From an uncultured Porphyromonadaceae bacterium (GTDB taxonomy: Bacteria > Bacteroidota > Bacteroidia > Bacteroidales > Muribaculaceae): 64,000 nt of DNA. Shown one piece after another: positions 52,501 to 59,672 of this stretch. Below the pieces are notes generated by a model. That model was not told the DNA's origin. It worked only from the letters and a program-made list of their open reading frames with translations, and searched no databases. Position numbers and translations under genes: made by a program. The stretch is from positions 1-64,000 of the forward strand of contig CAOKFI010000004.1 of assembly GCA_948467675.1 (NCBI GenBank), in the 5' to 3' direction. Position 1 is the first letter of the stretch, and every line of letters begins with the position of its first letter.

Positions 52501-55304
52501 ATCACGAGACATGGACCATAACCGTGGCCGACAATCTCGGGATACCGCAGAGTTCGGCCGTGATACTCGACATGTATGCCAAAGCCATCACCCAACTGGC
52601 AGAACCGGACTGGCGCCTGAATTTTGAGCGCTATTACAATTACTGGCGCTTCTCCTGGAACCGCCCGCAGGTCCTCAACAGAGTCACCACCGGAATCTGG
52701 TCAAGCTACATCAACTACAAACAGTTCAGCATCAGCAATCCTGACTGGCAGTTGTACGGCTACAATTTCACCACTCCGCGGAGCATACATATACGCGGAC
52801 GCAACTCCATGATGCTTTCCAGCGTGCGTGAGCATAAGGAAGAGGTTGAGGTCGAAGAGGAAGCCGACATGGCCTATCCGGAAACGAAGAAAGCCGCATT
52901 GACCGGATCCGTGGCTGCAGTTGTCGAACCTGTGCTGTATGGCGCGTCAGCATCGGATGCATCACTCGAGGAGGTCGTAGTGACCGGTTACGGCGTCAAC
53001 TCATCGGCCGACGCCGGAAATGCCGCTGCCGAAGAACGACAGAATGAAGCCGACTCGTACCGTATGCCGGAACTTCCGATAGCCTTGTTCGAACCGATGC
53101 TTACCACTGACGCCCACGGCCGTCTTGAATATTCGTTTACAGCGCCTGATGCCAACACCACATGGCAGCTGTGTGCGCTCGCATTCTCCCAGGATATGCT
53201 CACCGGATCGATAGCGCGCGAGATAATCTCGAGCAAGCCGGTCATGGTGCAGCCCAACCTGCCGCGGTTCCTGCGCACCGGCGACAAGGCTGTGATCAAG
53301 GCATCGGTCATGAACAATACCGATACCACGATGGTCATCACATCGAGGATCGACATATTCGAGCCATCGACCGGACACATCTGGGACGTGCGCGATTTCA
53401 CCGATACCATAGCCGGACACCGTTCTGCCGTAGTCGAGATCGAAGTAGCCGCACCTGACAATGATCCGATGCTCGGATTCCGCGTACGCGCCCTGTCAGG
53501 ACGATATGCCGACGGCGAACAGGCGCTGATCGAGATTCTGCCCTCGTCGACTCCGGTCATCGAGACTGAACCGTTCTATATGGCTCCCGACTCTACCGAC
53601 CTGTCGGTACGTCTGCCCAGGATGCCTGCCGATGCGCGCGTCACGCTACAGTTCTGCCAGAACCCGGCATGGTACTGCGTGACCGCACTTCCGGGATTGC
53701 GTACCGACGATGCCCGCTCGGCACTGTCGGCATCGGCTGCGATCTTCTCAGCCGCGATTGCCGACGGACTGCTCAAGTCGCAGCCGGAACTCGCCCGCGC
53801 CATACACTACTGGCAAAACAGTGACCGCAGCGACTCTACATTGGTATCGATGCTCGAACAGAACCAGGATCTGAAGACTGTATTGCTCAGCGCCACCCCC
53901 TGGATGATGGACGCACGCAGCCAGACAGAGCGAATGACCAGACTGTCGCTTCTGTTCGACCGCAAGGCCATAGCATCGACCTATACCGACAATATCCGTC
54001 TGCTCACCAAGCTCAAACGCGGATCCGGCGGCTGGGGATGGATAGAACAGTCGACCGAACCATCGTTATGGATCACATACAACGTACTTGGAATGATGGG
54101 ACGGCTACGCCAGTTAGGATGGCTTCCCGAAAACGGTCAGCTACGTGCAATGATCGCTGAGGCAGTAGCCTATATCGACGACTACAACGCTCGCGAATTT
54201 GCCCGCTATCCAAAGGCCGACTACTCGGAATATGTTCTGACACGCGATTATTTCACCGATATCCGGCAGTCCACAGCAGCCAAGCGCGTCACATCAGCCA
54301 CCGTACAGCGTCTAATAAGCGAATGGAAGAACCAATCAGCACCCGTCAAGGCCATATCCGCCATCATACTCAACAACCACGGCTACAACGCTACCGCACG
54401 TCAGGCCATAGAGTCGTTGCGCGAATATGCCAAGACCTCGCCGAGCCAGGGCATGTGGTGGCCGAGTCTCGACGACTACACCGTATGGTCTATGGGCAAG
54501 ATCGGAGCCACCTCCATAATTCTCGATGCGTTCCATGCCGTCGAGCCGGGATACGCCGACATCGACCGCATACGCCAGTGGCTCATACTCCAGAAGGAAG
54601 CCAAGGACTGGGGCACATCCGTCACGACATCCGATGCCATAGCATCGATACTAACGTCAGGTTCCCGTTGGACCGTACCGGCACATGAGGCCGTGATAAC
54701 CCTCGGCGACCACCGCATCGAACCATCGCGAACAGATGCGCTCACCGGATATTTCCGCAACGACATCTCAAGTCTACAACCGTCAGGCTCCACATTGTCG
54801 ATAGTAAAAGCTCCTGCCGGACCGGCATGGGGTGCGGTCTACTGCCAGTATACCGGAGTGATGAAGGATGTAAAAGCCCAGTCATGCGAGGCTGTGTCGA
54901 TCGACAAGCAGATGTTTGTACAGCGCTCCACTCCAGAAGGCATGATCTGGGAACCGGCCTCGGAGATACGCGTCGGCGACAGAGTGAAAGTACAGCTTAC
55001 CATACGTTCTACACGCGACATGGACTATGTAGCCATAATCGACGACCGCGCCGCGGCGCTCGAACCGATCGAACAGTTGCCGGAACCGATATACAGCGAA
55101 GGTCTGTGCTTCTATCGCGAGAACCGCGACGCATCGACCCGCATGTATGTCACCCGCATGCCAAAAGGCACCTACCTGCTGACATACGAACTGTTTGCCA
55201 ACAACGCAGGCACATACGCCTCAGGCATAGCATCGCTTCAGAGCCAGTATGCGCCCCAATTGTCGGCTCATTCCTCCGGCACAATACTTACAGTAAGCGA
55301 ATGA
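49560..55304 (+). CDS. Alpha-2-macroglobulin family protein lacking a thioester, with a TonB-receptor-like EEVVVTGYG segment
   Basis: A 1914-residue exported protein (signal about residues 1-26). An N-terminal helical part of about 350 residues is followed by MG domains, including the MG2-type IYHPGDTVRFTAIVYR, and the A2M family block LTTDAHGRLEYSFTAPDANTTWQLCALAFS. A terpenoid-cyclase-like TED (about 1365-1650) follows. In place of the GCxEQ thioester is TALPGLRTDDARSALSASAA, so covalent trapping is not expected. At 1136-1145 lies LEEVVVTGYG, normally seen at the plug of SusC-type receptors. It probably traps proteases or guards the envelope. It is the last gene of the sigma module. Confidence 0.9.
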   Translation: MKTSRLLSWLFISLFIISGIHEMNARSAMPQPDFAFPQRVSKQAEKDLKSAIRDNNGPLTLRALMDYGLAQSLVDTDNLPEILKQMQSLRSDSRISDASHAMIALLQATVYNQLYSKDRWNYDRRNLPLTPLPQNYDEWSGEQFRNRIQGLTDTALSYSSTLKSIPVAEWSSVLDMQDSDTKCFPTLYDFVAYRAIELLKSNGRFNALFSINWLCRYTVYTQLQFPYTSPLAQRILGLYQDLLRFHADDPYALIYADIERLQFVSNNVSDHNTARSSLFDLLMQLYDQYSVCEFSGYILQRSSSWANSLEQQQLLYDKAGQFLKNHPSAGRLAESVKGMRERLARRNVDAEYCSTVVPGGTLKVKVRSKNAPSANIGLYRVPDGSVTVSDFYYNRRRGTSAPTLIASQKVSFTHDHTLFEADTTLSFTVPVIGRYVIQPLLSGSEYPTQRSAAIIRCTGITLISGTNTVLAADPLTGAPISGVKVALNNYKNQTLKTVVTGSDGLAYVPSMDRVSYLTGTKGPDNVSYGQYNSWYNNDDNNEWEYTSRIFTDLPIYHPGDTVRFTAIVYRFDRKNRQQLCSSMKVQASLWDANYQQTDTMSLTTDGFGRVEGRFTIPKEGLTGDFSIEVESDDSDDDIGFSESRSFTVSDYKLPTFEIKDLQTQRGVPTTGDVTITGRVLTYSGFPMADTKVTLDLSVSKHLWWSYAPDDSFYTTDTVTDADGNFSIELPARLLADAPISEGLFTASFTALSATGESQSGSTCFTQGPAYSIVSAIPDVFDISAATLRLPVKVINVIDSPVSQRVHYRLLRDKEEIYSGSFMSDNPDVDWKEVPSGRYDIEFSLADSTLANPATASGKILYRPDDRMPPVETNLWTPVTNISASRGSKVEIPYGTTAEHAHILATVWNNDTIVSRKWLEPEIGNHKFAVDMPSDGSELNVTFAIVSEYRFDNATISIYPKDVARSLDVRIESFRDRIVPGDHETWTITVADNLGIPQSSAVILDMYAKAITQLAEPDWRLNFERYYNYWRFSWNRPQVLNRVTTGIWSSYINYKQFSISNPDWQLYGYNFTTPRSIHIRGRNSMMLSSVREHKEEVEVEEEADMAYPETKKAALTGSVAAVVEPVLYGASASDASLEEVVVTGYGVNSSADAGNAAAEERQNEADSYRMPELPIALFEPMLTTDAHGRLEYSFTAPDANTTWQLCALAFSQDMLTGSIAREIISSKPVMVQPNLPRFLRTGDKAVIKASVMNNTDTTMVITSRIDIFEPSTGHIWDVRDFTDTIAGHRSAVVEIEVAAPDNDPMLGFRVRALSGRYADGEQALIEILPSSTPVIETEPFYMAPDSTDLSVRLPRMPADARVTLQFCQNPAWYCVTALPGLRTDDARSALSASAAIFSAAIADGLLKSQPELARAIHYWQNSDRSDSTLVSMLEQNQDLKTVLLSATPWMMDARSQTERMTRLSLLFDRKAIASTYTDNIRLLTKLKRGSGGWGWIEQSTEPSLWITYNVLGMMGRLRQLGWLPENGQLRAMIAEAVAYIDDYNAREFARYPKADYSEYVLTRDYFTDIRQSTAAKRVTSATVQRLISEWKNQSAPVKAISAIILNNHGYNATARQAIESLREYAKTSPSQGMWWPSLDDYTVWSMGKIGATSIILDAFHAVEPGYADIDRIRQWLILQKEAKDWGTSVTTSDAIASILTSGSRWTVPAHEAVITLGDHRIEPSRTDALTGYFRNDISSLQPSGSTLSIVKAPAGPAWGAVYCQYTGVMKDVKAQSCEAVSIDKQMFVQRSTPEGMIWEPASEIRVGDRVKVQLTIRSTRDMDYVAIIDDRAAALEPIEQLPEPIYSEGLCFYRENRDASTRMYVTRMPKGTYLLTYELFANNAGTYASGIASLQSQYAPQLSAHSSGTILTVSE

Positions 55305-55319
55305 CATGCATGCAGTCAA

Positions 55320-55367
55320 ACGAATCAGGCGGGACTGTCCGATGACAATCCCGCCTGATTCGTGTTA
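55320..55367 (+). terminator. Rho-independent terminator after the alpha-2-macroglobulin gene
   Basis: ACGAATCAGGCGGGA (55320-55334) pairs perfectly with TCCCGCCTGATTCGT (55349-55363), a 15-bp stem. Only a short T-run follows. Confidence 0.8.
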
Positions 55368-55491
55368 AATTTGCATAAATCACGACAGTCAGTATTGCGC
55401 ACATCCAGTATTATGCCTATCTTTGCATCAGTTTTTCATGGTATTAGATTTAAGGTAAAAGATTATTTGTCGGGAGACAAGTAATTTTTTT

Positions 55492-55523
55492 TTGTTTATA
55501 TACATCAGGGAAAGCTATATTTG
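55492..55523 (+). promoter_or_regulatory. Promoter of ribD with almost no leader
   Basis: TTG (55492-55494) is followed after 21 nt by TATATTTG (55516-55523). Only 4 nt separate the box from the ATG at 55528, so the mRNA would be leaderless or start just inside the gene. Confidence 0.6.
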
Positions 55524-55527
55524 CCAC

Positions 55528-56541
55528 ATGAAAATCGAGGAACGTTATATGGCACGCGCCTTGCAGCTGGCACGGTGCGGCATTGGAGGAGCATCGCCAA
55601 ATCCGATGGTAGGCACAGTAATAGTCGGCGACAACGGAAAAATCATAGGAGAAGGGTATCACCGCCGGTGTGGCGAAGGCCATGCCGAAGTCAATGCCAT
55701 AGCCTCCGTAAAAGACAGATCGCAATTGTCGCGGAGCACCATATACGTCACCCTCGAACCCTGTGCCCACTACGGCAAGACGCCGCCATGCGCCAGACTG
55801 ATCATAGACAGCGGCATTCCACGCGTAGTCATAGGATGCCAGGATCCTTTCGCCAAAGTCAGCGGACGCGGTATAGCCATGCTTCGCGATGCCGGAATAG
55901 AGGTAGTGACAGGACTGCTCGAACAAGAGTGTGTGGCTCTCAACAGAAGATTCATGACAGCACACACACTCTGCCGGCCGTTCGTAACACTCAAATGGGC
56001 GCAATCCGCCGACGGGTATATGGACATAAAGCGTACTCCAGATGGGATACCGGCAAAATTCTCGACCGTGTTAGGCTCGACACTCGTACACAGGCTACGT
56101 TCACTCCACGACGCCATTACAGCAGGCTCAGGGACAATCGAGTACGACCGGCCCAGACTCGATACCCGCTACTGGCCCGGCGGCCGCAGCCCGCAGAAGA
56201 TCATCAACGACCGGTCGGGACGCATTCCTGAAAGCTACGATGCAGAAATACTGCACGAACAGGACACAGCCTCATTTCTGCACAGGCTCTACGAGCGCAA
56301 TATCAGCTCTGTCCTCGTAGAAGGGGGGGCCGCCCTTCTACAATCATTTATCGACAATGACCTGTGGGATGACATGCGCATCGAGACCGCACCTGTCAGA
56401 CTGGGCTCTGCCGGAGGCACCAAAGCACCGGTCATAACACATGGCTACGGCATGATAACGCCTCACACTGTCGAGCAGATAGGCGGTAACAGCGTGTCGC
56501 ATTATATCAATCTCCACTCCTTCGGCGTTAAAAACCTCTAA
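55528..56541 (+). CDS. ribD: Bifunctional riboflavin biosynthesis protein RibD (deaminase/reductase)
   Basis: A 337-residue enzyme for two steps of riboflavin synthesis. The N-terminal cytidine-deaminase-like domain (about 1-145) carries the zinc site HAE (GEGHAEVNAI) and PCAHYGKTPPC. The C-terminal reductase domain starts near PFVTLKWAQSADGYM and includes SVLVEGGAALLQSF. The ATG at 55528 gives the usual short MKIEERYMARAL opening. Longer reading upstream begins inside the promoter, and ATG 55549 is the alternative if the message starts slightly later. Confidence 0.93.
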   Translation: MKIEERYMARALQLARCGIGGASPNPMVGTVIVGDNGKIIGEGYHRRCGEGHAEVNAIASVKDRSQLSRSTIYVTLEPCAHYGKTPPCARLIIDSGIPRVVIGCQDPFAKVSGRGIAMLRDAGIEVVTGLLEQECVALNRRFMTAHTLCRPFVTLKWAQSADGYMDIKRTPDGIPAKFSTVLGSTLVHRLRSLHDAITAGSGTIEYDRPRLDTRYWPGGRSPQKIINDRSGRIPESYDAEILHEQDTASFLHRLYERNISSVLVEGGAALLQSFIDNDLWDDMRIETAPVRLGSAGGTKAPVITHGYGMITPHTVEQIGGNSVSHYINLHSFGVKNL

Positions 56542-56622
56542 AAACCATAGGTTTTAGCTGTTTTGTCGGTACGTGTCGGCATGTTTAATGTCAGAGTATC
56601 GTATGATTTGGCAAAATCTTTC

Positions 56623-56630
56623 TAACTTTG
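56623..56630 (+). promoter_or_regulatory. -7 box of the DUF6242 gene
   Basis: TAACTTTG matches TAnnTTTG and ends 21 nt before the ATG at 56652. No TTG lies at the consensus distance. Confidence 0.55.
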
Positions 56631-56651
56631 CAGCTTGTAAAATAATATCTT

Positions 56652-58181
56652 ATGAACAGGAAATATTCCCTTTTCATCATACTGGCCATAGTGCTTGCCG
56701 CAGTCTCATCATGCAATTCGGATCCGGAAGAGACTGAGATTCCGGCATATACGAATACCGCTATCACATCGTTCCACATCAATGCCAACAGCAAGGTACT
56801 CGCTAACCTCGACTCTGTATTCTTCTCGATAGATCTGGCCAACGCACGCATATTCAACGCCGACTCAATGCCATACGGCACCGATGTCTCGCATCTGGTC
56901 GTCAACATCGGCACCTCGGGATGTTCCGCTCTGGAGCTGACTGTGCCCCGGGAAGGGAAAGAGGATACCGTGATCAATTTCCTGACCAACTCCACCGACT
57001 CCATCGATTTCTCTATGGGTCAGGCAAAAATCCATGTGGTATCGCTCGACGGAACTACATCGCGCGACTATGATCTGCGTGTCAACGTTCACAAAATGAA
57101 GCCTGATTCACTATACTGGAATCAGCTTGCATGCCGTACGTTGCCGTCCATGTTCCAGTCGCCCGATGTCCAGAAAACCGTGCTTCACAAAGGCAAAATG
57201 CTGTGTATGACCGCCGCAAGCGGCCGCTACTGCGTGGTCACCGCATCGAATCCCGGCGAAGATCCGGCCACCGACGACTGGATCACCACCGAGATACGCC
57301 CTCAGTTCACACCTGCCGTAGAGACCCTCGCCTCTACTGACGACGCACTCTATGTACTTGCCGACGACGGCTCCCTTTACAGCTCTATCGACAATGGCTC
57401 CACATGGTCGGGATGCAACGGTACGCGCTGGCACAATATAATCGGCGGCTACGGCAAAGCCTTACTTGGAATAGAAAAATCCGGCGACGAATACTTTACA
57501 ACCGAGTATCCGCGAGGCTTAAGCCACCCCGCACCTGACGGGTTCCCGATAAGCGGCAGCAGCCAGCCTGTGATATTCGACTCGAAATGGAATCTCACCC
57601 CACAGCTGATGATCCTCGGCGGCCGTACTGCCACAGGCAGTCTGACAGGCGATGTGTGGGGCTACGACGGCTTCACCTGGACTAAACTCAGTCAGGCTTC
57701 ATGTCCTCCCCGCACAGGCATGACCCTGTTCCCATACTTTGTGTTCCGCACCAACACCACCAACTGGACCGTGACTGAAATGACCGCATGGATAGCACTC
57801 GGAGGGCTCGATTCCGACGGCGACACACATTCCACGGTATATATATCGATCGACCGTGGTCTGAACTGGAAAGTTGCCGGCGATCTAATGCAGCTGCCCG
57901 ATTACATCCCCGCCATGTACGAAAGCCAGGCTCTGGTTTTCCCCTCCGTAATGCAGGCCAGAAGCGGATCAAAAGGCTGGACAGAGTTCGCTCCAAAAGA
58001 ACTGCCGCGCTGGCTCGCCATAGCATCCGGCAATTCCGCCATGTCGCGGGCAACCCGGCCTATCACCGAGTGGGAATGTCCGTACATATACCTGTTCGGC
58101 GGCCACTCGTCAGACGGCAGCCTCTATAACACTGTATGGCGCGGAGCCATAAACAGACTGACATTCAAACCTCTTCAGTAA
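56652..58181 (+). CDS. DUF6242 family lipoprotein
   Basis: A 509-residue predicted lipoprotein (LAAVSSC, Cys21). A beta-sandwich-like N-terminal part (about 30-150) is followed by kelch-like or propeller-like repeats with VLADDGSLYSSIDNGSTWSG, LMILGGRTATGSLTGDVWGYDG and YIYLFGGHSSDGSLYNTVW. The overall layout matches Bacteroidales DUF6242 proteins, function unknown. It starts the run DUF6242 - DUF6089 - uppS - bamA; the stop is 4 nt before the next start, so translation is probably coupled. Confidence 0.85.
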   Translation: MNRKYSLFIILAIVLAAVSSCNSDPEETEIPAYTNTAITSFHINANSKVLANLDSVFFSIDLANARIFNADSMPYGTDVSHLVVNIGTSGCSALELTVPREGKEDTVINFLTNSTDSIDFSMGQAKIHVVSLDGTTSRDYDLRVNVHKMKPDSLYWNQLACRTLPSMFQSPDVQKTVLHKGKMLCMTAASGRYCVVTASNPGEDPATDDWITTEIRPQFTPAVETLASTDDALYVLADDGSLYSSIDNGSTWSGCNGTRWHNIIGGYGKALLGIEKSGDEYFTTEYPRGLSHPAPDGFPISGSSQPVIFDSKWNLTPQLMILGGRTATGSLTGDVWGYDGFTWTKLSQASCPPRTGMTLFPYFVFRTNTTNWTVTEMTAWIALGGLDSDGDTHSTVYISIDRGLNWKVAGDLMQLPDYIPAMYESQALVFPSVMQARSGSKGWTEFAPKELPRWLAIASGNSAMSRATRPITEWECPYIYLFGGHSSDGSLYNTVWRGAINRLTFKPLQ

Positions 58182-58185
58182 ACAC

Positions 58186-58875
58186 TTGATACGTCGCGCC
58201 ATCATACTCTTGGTTCTCGCGGTCTGCACCATACAGCAGTCTGCCAGACTATGCGCCCAGGAAGAAACATACCGTTTCGACATAGGCGCAGGCATCGGCA
58301 TGAGCGGCTACTTAGGCGACGTAAACGAAAGCAACATATTCAAACATCCGGGATTTGCCGGACAGCTTTCATTCCGGTACCTGTTCGACACACGATGGGC
58401 AATACGAGCGCTGCTTACCACAGCATCGCTCAGCGGCAACAGCGCCGATTTCGGCATTATATTTCCCGGAGGATCGCAGTATTCATTCACTTCACAGATA
58501 TACGATCTCGGAGCGAGAGGCGAATTCAACTTCTTCAATTACGGCATAGGAGAAACATACAAGCGCCTGCGCCGGTGGACACCGTATCTCGCTGTAGGCA
58601 TAGGCATGACATTTGCCTCAGCCAACGGCACATTCGCCGCCATGACCCTGCCCATGGCATTCGGCGTAAAGTTCAAATTGCGACCGCAACTGAACCTTAT
58701 GGCTGAATTCGCCATGACAAAAGCTTTCGGCGATCATCTCGACGACAAGAATATAAGCGACCTGTACCAGATAAAAAGTTCTTTTCTGAAGAACACCGAC
58801 TGGTATTCAACCATAATGATCTCGATTAGTTATGAATTCGGCAAGCGGTGCGCCACCTGCCATTATGTAGACTGA
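58186..58875 (+). CDS. DUF6089 family outer-membrane protein
   Basis: A 229-residue protein with a signal peptide (IRRAIILLVLAVCTIQQSARLCAQ) and a small beta-barrel: YRFDIGAGIGMSGYLGDVNESN, FRYLFDTRWAIRALLTTASLSGN and YSTIMISISYEFGKRCATCHYVD. It matches the DUF6089 family, whose gene typically sits just before uppS and bamA in this order. A TTG at 58186 is taken as start because it alone precedes the signal sequence and abuts the previous stop. The C-terminus has a CATC motif of unknown role. Confidence 0.85.
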   Translation: MIRRAIILLVLAVCTIQQSARLCAQEETYRFDIGAGIGMSGYLGDVNESNIFKHPGFAGQLSFRYLFDTRWAIRALLTTASLSGNSADFGIIFPGGSQYSFTSQIYDLGARGEFNFFNYGIGETYKRLRRWTPYLAVGIGMTFASANGTFAAMTLPMAFGVKFKLRPQLNLMAEFAMTKAFGDHLDDKNISDLYQIKSSFLKNTDWYSTIMISISYEFGKRCATCHYVD

Positions 58876-58881
58876 CCCGAA

Positions 58882-59634
58882 ATGAACAAAACCGACCTGC
58901 ATATAGATCCGCAACGGATACCCGCTCACGTAGCCATAATCATGGACGGAAACGGACGCTGGGCCAAACAGCGTGGCCTCGACCGGTCGGCCGGTCACGT
59001 CGAGGGTGTCAATACCGTACGTACCATAACCGAAATCGCATCCGAAATCGGGATAAAGTTCCTTACGCTCTACACGTTCTCGACCGAGAACTGGAACCGG
59101 CCCCAGGCCGAGGTCGACACACTGATGCATCTGATCGGAGTGGCCATAGAGCGGGAGACACCCGATCTCATACGCAATAATGTGCGTCTGACCATGATAG
59201 GCGACTTCAGCCGCATGCCAGACGACGCGCTCTCCCGCCTGCGCGGATGCATAGCACAGACATCGCACTGCACAGGCCTGAATCTGTGTCTGGCACTGAG
59301 CTACTCGGCCCGCTGGGAGATCACAGAAGCCACACGCCGCATAGCGGCTCAATGCGCCGCCGGCGACATGGAACCATCGGCGATAACCGATGAGACCATA
59401 TCGGCCAATCTGACTACCGCCGACATGCCGGATCCCGATCTGCTGATACGCACAGGCGGCGACATACGTATAAGCAATTTCCTGCTGTGGCAGCTGGCCT
59501 ACAGCGAAATATATGTGACCGGCACCTTTTGGCCGGACTTCGGACGCGATGCGTTCCTGCAAGCCATATCCGATTTCCAGTCACGCGAAAGACGCTTCGG
59601 CCTCACAAGCGAGCAAATAACGACTAAGAAATAG
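58882..59634 (+). CDS. uppS: Isoprenyl transferase (undecaprenyl pyrophosphate synthase)
   Basis: A 250-residue cis-prenyltransferase making the C55 lipid carrier for cell-wall and surface polysaccharides. Conserved segments are [27 protein letters not shown], with the catalytic Asp and the pyrophosphate-binding Arg residues, [14 protein letters not shown] and [30 protein letters not shown]. It starts 6 nt after the DUF6089 stop and lies 38 nt before bamA. It ends in TAG. Confidence 0.96.
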   Translation: MNKTDLHIDPQRIPAHVAIIMDGNGRWAKQRGLDRSAGHVEGVNTVRTITEIASEIGIKFLTLYTFSTENWNRPQAEVDTLMHLIGVAIERETPDLIRNNVRLTMIGDFSRMPDDALSRLRGCIAQTSHCTGLNLCLALSYSARWEITEATRRIAAQCAAGDMEPSAITDETISANLTTADMPDPDLLIRTGGDIRISNFLLWQLAYSEIYVTGTFWPDFGRDAFLQAISDFQSRERRFGLTSEQITTKK

Positions 59635-59672
59635 TTCCCTCAAACGAATATTCCGACCATCATCACCAGATT

